Positions 46,513 to 57,486 of a stretch of 64,000 nt of DNA are shown here, piece after piece. The position numbers were made by a program, and so were the translations under genes. Location: assembly GCF_900119385.1 (NCBI RefSeq), contig NZ_FPKO01000008.1:1-64000 (forward strand), read 5' to 3'. Source of the stretch: Thermophilibacter mediterraneus. GTDB taxonomy: Bacteria > Actinomycetota > Coriobacteriia > Coriobacteriales > Atopobiaceae. Position 1 is the first letter of the stretch. Each line of letters starts with the position of its first letter. A model generated the notes under the pieces. The model saw nothing but the letters and a program-made list of their open reading frames with translations. It was not told the DNA's origin and did no database searches.

Positions 46513-47255
46513 CCTTCGAGACCCTCTCGGTCTTCCCCGAGGTCTTCGAGCCCTACCTCGGCGTCTCGGTCCTCGGCCGGGCGCGGAGGGCGGGCGTCTT
46601 CGACTTCGTGGCGCACGACCTGCGCGACTGGACCCACGACCGCCACCGCACCGTCGACGACGCCCCGTTCGGCGGCGGACAGGGCATGCTCATGAAGCCC
46701 GAGCCCATCTTCGAGGCGGTCGAGGCGATCTCGTCGTCGGGGGAGCGGCCGCACGTCGTGTTCTTCTCGCCCTGCGGGAGGCGCTTCGACCAGCGCTGCG
46801 CCGAGCGGCTCGCGCGCGAGCGCCGGGTCCTGCTCGTGTGCGGGCGCTACGAGGGCATGGACGAGCGCTGCTACGCGCTCGCCGACGAGGTCCTCTCGCT
46901 CGGCGACTACGTCCTCACGGGGGGCGAGCTCGCGGCGCTCACGGTCATCGACGCCGTGGCGCGCCTTCTGCCCGGGGCGCTCGGCGACGAGATGAGCGCC
47001 GTGGACGAGTCCTTCTCGCCCTCGGGGCTGCTCGAGTACGCCCAGTACACGCGCCCCGCGAGCTTCAGGGGGATGGGCGTCCCGGAGGTCCTGCTCTCCG
47101 GGGACCACGCCCGCGTCGCGGCGTGGCGGCGCGAGAGCGCCATCGAGCGGACGGCGCGCTGGAGGCCCGACCTCCTCGACGCCGCGGACATCACCGACGA
47201 GGAGCGCGCGCGGGCCCTCGAGCTCGCGCGCGAGCGCGAGAGGGGGACGCTATGA
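46509..47255 (+). CDS. trmD: tRNA (guanine-37-N1)-methyltransferase
   Basis: The enzyme methylates G37 next to the anticodon using S-adenosylmethionine. The 248-residue SPOUT-family protein has DDAPFGGGQGMLMKPEPI, CGRYEGMDER, SLGDYVLTGGELAAL (the AdoMet knot) and SGLLEYAQYTRPASFRG. It overlaps rimM before and lepB after by 4 bases each. Confidence 0.97.
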   Translation: MTFETLSVFPEVFEPYLGVSVLGRARRAGVFDFVAHDLRDWTHDRHRTVDDAPFGGGQGMLMKPEPIFEAVEAISSSGERPHVVFFSPCGRRFDQRCAERLARERRVLLVCGRYEGMDERCYALADEVLSLGDYVLTGGELAALTVIDAVARLLPGALGDEMSAVDESFSPSGLLEYAQYTRPASFRGMGVPEVLLSGDHARVAAWRRESAIERTARWRPDLLDAADITDEERARALELARERERGTL

Positions 47256-47818
47256 GCGGTGCGCACAGCAGGGAGGCCGAGCGCAGGGGGCTCTCGGGCG
47301 CGGCGTGGTTCGCCATCTGCCTCGTCGTCGCCATCGCTGCGGGGCTTGCGGTGAGGGCCTTCGTCGCGATGCCCTACGTGGTCCCCACCGGGTCGATGCG
47401 CGACACCATCGTCGAGGGCGACATGCTCATCGGCGAGAAGGTCACGCTCGCCTTCGACGACCCCGTCCAGGGCGACATCGTCACCTTTGAGAGCCCGATC
47501 GACGGCGAGACCCTCATCAAGCGCGTCATCGCGGTGGGCGGGCAGACGGTCGACCTCGTCGACGGCGCGGTCTACGTCGACGGCGAGCCCCTCGACGAGC
47601 CCTACGTCGACGGCAGGCCCAGCTACTCGCTGAGCGACCTCGCGGGGTCCGCCCAGATCAGCTACCCCTACGTCGTGCCCGAGGGCACCGTCTGGGTCAT
47701 GGGCGACAACCGCACCGACTCGAAGGACTCGCGCTACTTTGGCCCCGTGAGCCTCGATGCCGTAACATCGAAGGCGCTCTTCATCTACTGGCCGCTATCG
47801 CACGTCGGGGCGCTCTAG
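47252..47818 (+). CDS. lepB: Signal peptidase I
   Basis: This membrane serine protease removes signal peptides. The 188-residue protein has one N-terminal membrane helix (about 17-38), nucleophile S48 in VVPTGSMRDTI, general base K90 in LIKRVIAVGG and the box GDNRTDSKDSRYFGPV. The length is that of the short Gram-positive type. It overlaps trmD by 4 bases. Confidence 0.96.
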   Translation: MSGAHSREAERRGLSGAAWFAICLVVAIAAGLAVRAFVAMPYVVPTGSMRDTIVEGDMLIGEKVTLAFDDPVQGDIVTFESPIDGETLIKRVIAVGGQTVDLVDGAVYVDGEPLDEPYVDGRPSYSLSDLAGSAQISYPYVVPEGTVWVMGDNRTDSKDSRYFGPVSLDAVTSKALFIYWPLSHVGAL

Positions 47819-47848
47819 CCCCGCGACACCCAAGGGAGAAGGACGGAA

Positions 47849-48760
47849 ATGAGGGAAAACGCTCTTACGTTCCAGGACATGATCCTCGCGCTCGAGCGCT
47901 ACTGGGCGTCCCAGGGCTGCACGGTCATGCAGCCCTACGACTCCGAGGTCGGCGCCGGGACGTTCCACACCGCGACCACGCTGCGCTCGCTCGGGCCCGG
48001 CTCCTGGCGCACCTGCTACCCGCAGCCCTGCCGCCGCCCCGCGGACGGCCGCTACGGCGAGAACCCCAACCGCATGCAGCACTACTACCAGTTCCAGGTG
48101 CTCATCAAGCCGTCGCCCGCCGACTCCCAGGAGCTCTACCTCGACTCGCTCAAGGCCATCGGCCTCGACCCCGCGGACCACGACGTCCGCTTCGTCGAGG
48201 ACGACTGGGAGAGCCCCACGCTCGGCGCCTGGGGCCTCGGCTGGGAGGTCTGGCTCGACGGCCAGGAGGTCACGCAGTTCACCTACTTCCAGCAGGTGGG
48301 CGGCATCGAGGTCGACCCCGTGCCGGTCGAGATCACCTACGGCCTCGAGCGCATCGCCATGTACATCCAGGGCGTGACCTCCGTCTACGACGTCGTGTGG
48401 AGCTACCTGCCCGACGGCACCCCGATGACCTACGGCGACGTCTTCCTCGAGAACGAGCGCGAGTTCTCGGCCTACAACTTCGAGGTGGCCAACGTCGAGA
48501 TGATGCGCCAGAAGTTCGACGACTACGAGCGCGAGTGCCACTCCTGCCTCGACGCGCACCTGCCGCTTCCCGCCTACGACTGCGTGATGAAGTGCAGCCA
48601 CGCCTTCAACCTGCTCGACGCGCGCGGGGCCCTCTCCGCCGTCGAGCGCGCCAACTACATCCTGCGCGTCCGCGCCGTCGCCAAGGCCTGCTGCGAGTCC
48701 TACCTCGCCGAGGTCGCCGCCCGCGCAGACGAGAAGAACCAGAAGGGGGAGGTGGCCTAA
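47849..48760 (+). CDS. glyQ: Glycyl-tRNA synthetase alpha subunit
   Basis: This is the catalytic subunit of the bacterial alpha2beta2 GlyRS. The 303-residue protein has [17 protein letters not shown], the class II motif 2 region [14 protein letters not shown] and [20 protein letters not shown]. It starts 30 bases after lepB; there is no T-box leader in that space. glyS follows one base after the stop. Confidence 0.97.
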   Translation: MRENALTFQDMILALERYWASQGCTVMQPYDSEVGAGTFHTATTLRSLGPGSWRTCYPQPCRRPADGRYGENPNRMQHYYQFQVLIKPSPADSQELYLDSLKAIGLDPADHDVRFVEDDWESPTLGAWGLGWEVWLDGQEVTQFTYFQQVGGIEVDPVPVEITYGLERIAMYIQGVTSVYDVVWSYLPDGTPMTYGDVFLENEREFSAYNFEVANVEMMRQKFDDYERECHSCLDAHLPLPAYDCVMKCSHAFNLLDARGALSAVERANYILRVRAVAKACCESYLAEVAARADEKNQKGEVA

Positions 48761-48761
48761 G

Positions 48762-50861
48762 ATGGCCGAGACCCGCGACTTCCTGCTCGAGATCGGCACG
48801 GAGGAGATGCCCTCCGCGCCCCTCATCAACGCCGTCCGCCAGCTCGGGCCGCTCGTGACCCGCGAGCTCGACGCCTCGGGGCTCGCGCACGGCGCCGTGC
48901 GCGTGGCCTCGACGCCGCGCCGTCTCGCCGTCATCGTGAGCGACGTCGCCTGCGAGACCGAGGCGGTCCACGAGGTCAGGCGCGGCCCCGCCGCGAGCAT
49001 CGCCTTCGACGAGTCCGGCGTGCCGACCAAGGCGGCCGCGGGTTTCGCGCGCAAGTGCGGCGTCGACGCCTCCGAGCTCGTGCGCCGCGTCGACGACGAC
49101 GGCCGGGAGTACGTCTTCGCCGAGCGCAGCGTCCCCTCGGCCCCGGCGCTGCCGATTCTGAGCGAGCTCTCCGAGCGCACGATCGCCTCGCTCGAGTGGC
49201 CGAACTACCGCAGCCAGCGCTGGGGGAGCGAGCACCAGACCTTCGTGCGCCCGATCCGCTGGATCTGCGCCCTGCTGGGCTCCGAGGTCGTCCCGGTGCG
49301 CTACGCCGACGTCACGAGCGGCAACACCACCAGGGGCCACCGCGTGCTCGGGCCCGGCGAGCACGTCGTTGCCGAGCCGAGCGCCTACGAGTCGGTCCTC
49401 GAGGCCGCGGGCGTGCTGCTCGAGGACCGTCGCCGCGAGGTCATCGCCGAGGGCATCGCCCGCATCGAGGCCGAGCGCGGCGGCGCCCGCGTCGACACGC
49501 CCAAGCGCATCCTCGACGAGGTCGTGAACCTCTGCGAGTGGCCCACGGTGGTCGTGGGGACCTTCGACGAGGAGTTCCTGCGCGTGCCGCACGAGATCAT
49601 CTGCGAGTCGATGCTCTCCAACCAGCGCTACTTCCCGATCTACGACGCGAGCGGCGAGCTCACGCGCGAGTTCGTCATCGTCATGAACACCCGCCCGGAG
49701 AACGCCGCGCGCGTCATCGAGGGCAACGAGTGCGTCGTGCGTGCCCGCCTCGACGACGCGAAGTTCTTCTATGAGGAGGACCTGCGCCAGCCCCTCGAGG
49801 CCTACCTGCCGCGCCTGGGGGAGGTCACCTTCCAGGAGAGGCTCGGCACCGTCCTGCAGAAGTCCGAGCGCATGGAGCGCCTCGCCCCCGAGGTCGCCCG
49901 CCGCTCGCTCGCGCTCGACGAGCGCCTCGCCGCCATGGCCGGTCGCGCGGGACGCCTTGCCAAGGCGGACCTCGTGACCCAGGCCGTCGTCGAGTTCACG
50001 AGCCAGCAGGGCGTCATGGGCGGCTACTACGCGGCCGCCTCCGGCGAGCCCGCCGAGGTCGCCGAGGCGATCCGCGACCAGTACCGCCCGCGCTTCGCCG
50101 GCGACGACCTCCCCGCGGGCCCGGTCGGCACCTGCGTCGCCGTCGCCGACAAGCTCGACACTATCTGCGGCATGTTCGCCATCGAGCAGCCCCCGACCGG
50201 CTCCTCGGACCCCTTCGCCGTGCGCCGCAGCGCCATCGGCGTGCTCGCGATGCTGCGCGACGCCCCGCGCGGGGCGCTCGCCGAGCTCGTCTCCTGCTCG
50301 CTCGACGCCTACGCCGCGCAGGGCCTCGAGTTCGACCGCGACGCCACCGAGGCCGCCGTGCGCGCCTACTTCGCCGGCCGCCTCGCCTCCATCGCCCGCG
50401 ACGAGGCGGTCTCGCCCGACACCGTCGAGGCCGTCGGCGAGACCGACGTCATCGACCCCGGGGAGTTCCTCGCCCGCGCCCACGCCCTCGAGGCCGCGCG
50501 GCGCGACGACCCCGCCACCTTCGACGCGCTCGCGCAGGCCTACGCCCGCGCCTCGCACCTCGCGGACGCCTCGCTCGGCACCGACGTCGACGCCGCCGCC
50601 CTCGGCGAGGCCGAGCGCGCCCTGCTCGAGGCCTGCGACGCCGGGTCCGAGCGCGTGGGTGCCGCGCTCGGCGCCCGCGACTTCGGCGCGGCGATCGGTG
50701 CCCTTGCCGAACTCAAGGCGCCCATCGACCGATTCTTCGACGACGTCCTTGTCATGGACGAGGATACTGCGGTAAGAGAGAACCGACTCCGTCTGCTCAA
50801 CCGTTTCGTTTCCGTGTTCGCTGGTGTCGCCAACATCGGCGCGCTCTCCAGAAAGCGGTAG
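48762..50861 (+). CDS. glyS: Glycyl-tRNA synthetase beta subunit
   Basis: The 699-residue beta subunit binds tRNA-Gly and carries HD-like and anticodon-binding domains. It begins DFLLEIGTEEMPSAPLINAV and includes CESMLSNQRYFPIYD and DDLPAGPVGTCVAVADKLDT; the last 110 residues (RASHLADASLGTDVDAAAL to the end) are the anticodon-binding DALR-like part. Length is normal. Translated directly after glyQ. Confidence 0.97.
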   Translation: MAETRDFLLEIGTEEMPSAPLINAVRQLGPLVTRELDASGLAHGAVRVASTPRRLAVIVSDVACETEAVHEVRRGPAASIAFDESGVPTKAAAGFARKCGVDASELVRRVDDDGREYVFAERSVPSAPALPILSELSERTIASLEWPNYRSQRWGSEHQTFVRPIRWICALLGSEVVPVRYADVTSGNTTRGHRVLGPGEHVVAEPSAYESVLEAAGVLLEDRRREVIAEGIARIEAERGGARVDTPKRILDEVVNLCEWPTVVVGTFDEEFLRVPHEIICESMLSNQRYFPIYDASGELTREFVIVMNTRPENAARVIEGNECVVRARLDDAKFFYEEDLRQPLEAYLPRLGEVTFQERLGTVLQKSERMERLAPEVARRSLALDERLAAMAGRAGRLAKADLVTQAVVEFTSQQGVMGGYYAAASGEPAEVAEAIRDQYRPRFAGDDLPAGPVGTCVAVADKLDTICGMFAIEQPPTGSSDPFAVRRSAIGVLAMLRDAPRGALAELVSCSLDAYAAQGLEFDRDATEAAVRAYFAGRLASIARDEAVSPDTVEAVGETDVIDPGEFLARAHALEAARRDDPATFDALAQAYARASHLADASLGTDVDAAALGEAERALLEACDAGSERVGAALGARDFGAAIGALAELKAPIDRFFDDVLVMDEDTAVRENRLRLLNRFVSVFAGVANIGALSRKR

Positions 50862-50920
50862 GATAGGGGCAGACGGGGCGACCGCCCCTACACGCCTGAA
50901 GAGGTACAGGAGGACTTGTG

Positions 50921-51322
50921 ATGGCTAAGCTCGATCTGGATGACGACATCTTCGGTCAGGTCGTCCCCCTCATCTTCGTACTGTCCGACGCGCGCGGCGA
51001 GACCGCCAACACCGTCGTCATGGCCGCCGCCGCCCAGTTCGGCGACGACTGCGTGGAGATCAAGCGCCTCTCCAACGTCAAGGACGTCGACGCGGTGCGC
51101 GCCCTGCTCGACGAGCACTTCGACCCCGATCGCCCGTGCGCGGTGTTCCACACCTTCGCCAACGCCACGCTGCGCCGCGAGATCCGCCGCGAGCTCGACC
51201 GCCGCGGCATCCCCTCGATCGACCTTCTCGGCCCGGCCGTGACGGTCATCTCCACGCTCACGGGCGAGGAGCCCACGCGCGAGATCGGTGCCGTGTACAA
51301 GGGGGATGCGGCGGCCAAGTAA
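50921..51322 (+). CDS. Half-length PPDK regulatory protein (N-terminal kinase-PPPase domain only)
   Basis: The 133-residue protein matches the N-terminal half of the PDRP/DUF299 kinase-pyrophosphorylase family: FVLSDARGETANTVVMAAA, then RGIPSIDLLGPAVTVISTLTG and EPTREIGAVY. It stops where family members continue for about 140 more residues; the P-loop GxSRTSKTP that binds nucleotide is absent. No continuation is found in other frames before the terminator at 51350. It lies directly upstream of ppdK, whose product the full-length family switches on and off by Thr phosphorylation. It may be a non-catalytic modulator or a remnant. ATG 50921 is preceded by AGGAGG; GTG at 50918 is alternative. Confidence 0.8.
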   Translation: MAKLDLDDDIFGQVVPLIFVLSDARGETANTVVMAAAAQFGDDCVEIKRLSNVKDVDAVRALLDEHFDPDRPCAVFHTFANATLRREIRRELDRRGIPSIDLLGPAVTVISTLTGEEPTREIGAVYKGDAAAK

Positions 51323-51349
51323 GGCCAAATCGCATCACATGTTACTACC

Positions 51350-51385
51350 ACTGGGGTCGAGTCGCACGGCTCGGCCCCAGTTTTT
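51350..51385 (+). terminator. Terminator between the half-PDRP gene and ppdK
   Basis: ACTGGGGTCGAG, an 8-base loop and CTCGGCCCCAGT (12-bp stem, one G-T pair) followed by TTTTT. It implies that ppdK has its own promoter in 51386-51552; I see only weak candidates there, such as TTGATC near 51431. Confidence 0.93.
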
Positions 51386-51552
51386 CGTGCCGCTCGCCGC
51401 TTACCTAGCAACACTTACCGGACGTCCGATTGATCGTGGGCGGGGAGTCCCGCGTTGCTACCATGACCAATGGTCGCGCGGAGTCATCGCGCGCTGTTGT
51501 AAGTGCGCGCCACGCAAGCGGCGCGTCCGGACCCAGAAAGCAAGGGGTAAAC

Positions 51553-54312
<2,760 letters not shown>

Positions 54313-54345
54313 TCTCGACCGATCGGTCCCACGGCTCTAGCCAGC

Positions 54346-54377
54346 GGGGGAGGGGGCAGCGCCCCCTCCCCCCTTCT
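54346..54377 (+). terminator. Terminator after ppdK
   Basis: GGGGGAGGGGGC, a 3-base loop and GCCCCCTCCCCC form a perfect 12-bp stem followed by a short CTTCT tract. The U-tract is weak, but the stem is very strong. Confidence 0.8.
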
Positions 54378-54445
54378 CATGGCGCGGGGCGCCCGTCACT
54401 GCTGCTACAATTGACGCGAGCTCAACGTGCGGAGCGGGAGGTGAC

Positions 54446-55498
54446 GTGAGGGTTTCGACGCGAGAGGACCTCGAGCGCGCCGAGCGGCGCGCGCTGTCGC
54501 CGGACGCCACCTTCTCTGACGCGTCGCTCGGTCGCGCGCGGGCGGAGGAACCCGACCCGCTCAGGACCTGCTTCCAGTGCGACCGCGACCGCATCCTGCA
54601 CAGCAAGAGCTTCCGGCGCCTCGCTCACAAGACCCAGGTCTTTCTCGCCCCCGAGGGCGACCACTACCGCACGCGCCTCATCCACACCCTCGAGGTCTGC
54701 CAGGTCGCGCGCTCGATCGCGCGGCCGCTCGGGCTCAACGAGGACCTTACCGAGGCGATCGCGCTCGGCCACGACCTCGGGCACACCCCCTTCGGGCACG
54801 TGGGCGAGCGCGCGCTCAGCCATGCCATCGCCCGCTGGCGCGGCCTCGACCCGGACGTCGCGTCGTCGCGCCGGCTCTTCGTGCACGGGGAGCAGGGCGC
54901 GCGCATCGTCGAGCTGCTCGAGCGCGACGGGGCCGGGCTCAACCTCACGCGCGAGGTCGTCGACGGCATCAGGCTCCACAGCGGCGAGGGCCGCGCCTCG
55001 ACCCCCGAGGGTCGCGTCGTCGCGCTCGCCGACCGAATCGCCTACGTCTGCCACGACATCGACGACGCCGAGCGCGCAGGGCTGCTCTCGGAGCGGGGCC
55101 TTCCCGAGGGGCCGCGCTCCGTCCTCGGCGACGGATCGTCGGAGCGCATCGAGACGATGGTCCACGACACGGTCCGCCAGAGCGCGGGGACCGGCGACGT
55201 GAGGATGTCGCCGACCGTGTGGCGTGCCATGATGGAGCTGCGCGCGTTCCTCTTCGAGAACCTGTACTCGCGCGGCGACGCCAAGTGGGAGGAGCCCAAG
55301 GCGTACGTGATGATCGAGGAGCTCTTCGACCACTTCATGGCTCACCCCGACGAGGTCCCCGAGGAGTACCGCGTGCATGACGCGGATCGGCCCGAGGTGC
55401 AGGTCGCCGACTTCGTCTCCGGCATGACCGACCGCTACGCCGTCCACGTCTACGAGCAGCTCAAGATCCCCCGCTCCTGGAGGCGCCGCCGCGGCTAG
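54446..55498 (+). CDS. dgt: dGTPase-like HD-domain deoxynucleotide triphosphohydrolase
   Basis: Members hydrolyse dGTP to deoxyguanosine and tripolyphosphate. The 350-residue protein has HD metal ligands in RTRLIHTLEVCQVARSIAR and IALGHDLGHTPFGHVGE, plus LADRIAYVCHDIDDA. It starts at GTG 54446 after GGAGGTGAC. A TACAAT -10-like element lies at 54406-54411. In some Gram-positives this gene precedes dnaG; that is not so here. Confidence 0.92.
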   Translation: MRVSTREDLERAERRALSPDATFSDASLGRARAEEPDPLRTCFQCDRDRILHSKSFRRLAHKTQVFLAPEGDHYRTRLIHTLEVCQVARSIARPLGLNEDLTEAIALGHDLGHTPFGHVGERALSHAIARWRGLDPDVASSRRLFVHGEQGARIVELLERDGAGLNLTREVVDGIRLHSGEGRASTPEGRVVALADRIAYVCHDIDDAERAGLLSERGLPEGPRSVLGDGSSERIETMVHDTVRQSAGTGDVRMSPTVWRAMMELRAFLFENLYSRGDAKWEEPKAYVMIEELFDHFMAHPDEVPEEYRVHDADRPEVQVADFVSGMTDRYAVHVYEQLKIPRSWRRRRG

Positions 55499-55537
55499 CG
55501 CCCTCGCCGCCGGGTCGCGTGATTTGTTGTGTGGTTC

Positions 55538-55566
55538 TTGTCAAACCTCGTCGCCGGCCCTATAAT
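55538..55566 (+). promoter_or_regulatory. Consensus-like promoter of rplS
   Basis: TTGTCA (55538-55543), a 17-base spacer and a perfect TATAAT (55561-55566). Transcription should begin near 55573, giving a leader of about 60 bases. Confidence 0.93.
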
Positions 55567-55632
55567 CAACCGCTGTGTGTTGAGCTATGTGTCGTTCGCA
55601 GGAGCGTCGGCACCTCTAGGAAAGAATGAGGT

Positions 55633-55983
55633 ATGAGCATGGACTACATCCGCGCCATCGAGCGTCAGCAGATTCGCGAGGACATCCCCGCCGTCCGCGT
55701 TGGCGACCACGTGAAGGTGCACTACCGCATCGTCGAGGGCGACCGCACCCGTGAGCAGGTCTTCGAGGGCGACGTCATCCGCATGAGCGGCGAGGGCTCC
55801 CGCGAGACCTTCACCGTCCGCAAGATCAGCTTCTCCGTGGGCGTCGAGCGCACCTTCCCGCTGCACAGCCCGAAGATTGCCAAGCTCGAGGTCGTCCGTC
55901 ACGGTGACGTCCGTCGCGCGAAGCTCTACTATCTCCGCGACCGCGTGGGCAAGGCCGCCCGCATCCGCGAGAAGCGCGACTAG
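55633..55983 (+). CDS. rplS: 50S ribosomal protein L19
   Basis: The 116-residue large-subunit protein lies at the subunit interface. It contains [34 protein letters not shown] and the ending [17 protein letters not shown]. The ATG at 55633 has AGGAAAG 8 bases upstream; an ATG two codons later is also possible. It has its own promoter and terminator and is separated from trmD, its usual neighbour, by about 8 kb. Confidence 0.97.
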   Translation: MSMDYIRAIERQQIREDIPAVRVGDHVKVHYRIVEGDRTREQVFEGDVIRMSGEGSRETFTVRKISFSVGVERTFPLHSPKIAKLEVVRHGDVRRAKLYYLRDRVGKAARIREKRD

Positions 55984-56005
55984 CACTCAGGCACTGACGC
56001 ACGCG

Positions 56006-56034
56006 AGCCGCCCCTCCGGGGGCGGCTTTGTTTG
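56006..56034 (+). terminator. Terminator after rplS
   Basis: GCCGCCCC, a short loop and GGGGCGGC form an 8-bp stem extended by A-T, followed by TTTGTTTG. It ends just before the rnhB ribosome binding site. Confidence 0.9.
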
Positions 56035-56050
56035 TATGGGGAGGCACCGC

Positions 56051-56839
56051 ATGACATCGACGCCCAGGCCGACGAGCGCCCGCGAGGTCGCGGCGCTGCT
56101 CTCGGACGCGCCCCTCGACGAGGCGGCGGCGCTCGTCGAGCGCTACGCGGACGACCCGCGCAAGCAGGTCCAGGCCGCCGTGCGCTCCGCGAGGAGGCGC
56201 ATCGAGCGGGAGACGGCCGAGCGGGCGCGCGTGCTCGGCATGTACGAGCTCCAGCGCGAGCTCGGGGGATCGGGACTCGTGGTCGGGGTCGACGAGGTCG
56301 GGCGCGGGGCGCTCGCGGGCCCGCTCACCGTCGCCGCGGTCTGCCTGCCCGACGAGCCCGTCATCTGGGGGCTCAACGACTCGAAGCAGGTTCCCCCGGC
56401 ACGCCGGGAGCTGCTCGCCGCGCGCATCGCCGACGTCGCCGTCGCCATCGGCATCGCGCACGTGGAGCCCGCGTCGATCGACGCCGTGGGCATGGGGGCC
56501 TCGCTCCGGGAGGCCATGGCCGCCGCCGTTCGCGACGCCGGCGTCGAGCCCGATGCCGTGCTCATCGACGGCAACCCCGTCCACGCCCACCCGGCGGAGC
56601 GCTGCATCGTCAAGGGGGACGCGCGCGTGGCGTCCATCGCCGCCGCCTCGATCGTAGCGAAGGTCACCAGGGACGCGATCATGGTCGCCTACGAGGACGA
56701 GTACCCCGGCTACCACCTCGCGGCGTCAAAGGGCTACGGCTCCGCGGAGCACGTCGCCGCCATCCGCGAGCGGGGCCTCACCCCCATCCATCGCGTCTCG
56801 TTCTGTGGAAACTTCTTGGATCGCCCTCGCCTCTTCTAG
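56051..56839 (+). CDS. rnhB: Ribonuclease HII
   Basis: RNase HII nicks RNA-DNA hybrids and removes misincorporated ribonucleotides. The 262-residue protein has an N-terminal region of about 80 residues, then the catalytic core GVDEVGRGALAGPLTVAAV (Asp-Glu), LNDSKQV, DGNPVH and SIVAKVTRDAIM. The ATG at 56051 follows GGGGAGG; an ATG 15 bases earlier overlaps the rplS terminator and is less likely. Confidence 0.95.
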   Translation: MTSTPRPTSAREVAALLSDAPLDEAAALVERYADDPRKQVQAAVRSARRRIERETAERARVLGMYELQRELGGSGLVVGVDEVGRGALAGPLTVAAVCLPDEPVIWGLNDSKQVPPARRELLAARIADVAVAIGIAHVEPASIDAVGMGASLREAMAAAVRDAGVEPDAVLIDGNPVHAHPAERCIVKGDARVASIAAASIVAKVTRDAIMVAYEDEYPGYHLAASKGYGSAEHVAAIRERGLTPIHRVSFCGNFLDRPRLF

Positions 56840-56909
56840 GGCGCGGCGCGCCGTGACGCGACCCTCCCGGCGCTTCACGGCGCCGCGAGCTGCGCACATC
56901 CCGGCCCCC

Positions 56910-56958
56910 GCGGACGCGCGTCCGCGCGGCGCAAGCGCCGCGTCCGGAGCGCGGACGC
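56910..56958. repeat. Nested GC palindromes between rnhB and yraN
   Basis: GCGGACGCGCGTCCGC (56910-56925), CGCGGCGC-AA-GCGCCGCG (56924-56941) and GCGTCCGCG paired with CGCGGACGC (ends at about 56958) overlap, so several hairpins compete. The 176-base gap has no other feature except the yraN ribosome site. There is no T-run, so it is not a standard terminator. Confidence 0.55.
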
Positions 56959-57015
56959 CCCGCGCTCGCACGAGCTGCCACCATCGCGGCATCACGCCGG
57001 ACGAGGGAGGCAGAG

Positions 57016-57486
57016 ATGCTCGAGACCACGCACGATGACACGCGGCTGCGCGAGGGGCGACCCGGGAGGGGCGGACCCGCGGGGGAGGCGCGCTCGGTGC
57101 GCGACCTCTCGGCCAGGGAGCTCGGGATGCGCGGGGAGGAGACCGCCGCGCGCAACCTCGTCAGCCGCGGGTGGGTGATCCTCGAGCGCAACTACCGCTG
57201 CGCCCAGGGGGAGGCCGACATCGTCGCGCTCGAGCAGGAGGGTGACGAGACGGTCGTCCTCGTGGAGGTCAAGACGCGGCTCGCGCTCGGCGGGGACTCA
57301 GAGGTGGTGCCCGAGCTCGCCGTGGACGCGGGGAAGCAGGCGCGCTACCGCGCGATCGCGCTCAGCTACCTGGGGTCCCACGGCCAGTTCAAGGGGGTGC
57401 GCTTCGACGTCATCGCGCTCACGGTGAAGGGCGAGGGCATCGCGGGCATGCGCCACCTCATGGGCGCCTACTCCGTGGACGGCTGA
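57016..57486 (+). CDS. yraN: YraN/UPF0102 family endonuclease-like protein
   Basis: The 156-residue protein is a predicted PD-(D/E)XK-type nuclease fold, with function not established. The core is GMRGEETAARNLVSRGWVIL, NYRCAQGEADIVAL, VLVEVKTR and FKGVRFDVIAL. The first about 35 residues are a polar extension. GGGAGG precedes the ATG. The stop overlaps the comM ATG by one base. The order rnhB-yraN-comM-dprA is widely conserved. Confidence 0.93.
   Translation: MLETTHDDTRLREGRPGRGGPAGEARSVRDLSARELGMRGEETAARNLVSRGWVILERNYRCAQGEADIVALEQEGDETVVLVEVKTRLALGGDSEVVPELAVDAGKQARYRAIALSYLGSHGQFKGVRFDVIALTVKGEGIAGMRHLMGAYSVDG

Noticed and set aside
47819-47848. T-box leader for glyQS, and likewise for trpS at 6702-6846
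   Set aside because: The glyQ gap is only 30 bases, and neither region holds a T-box sequence or a specifier hairpin with terminator.
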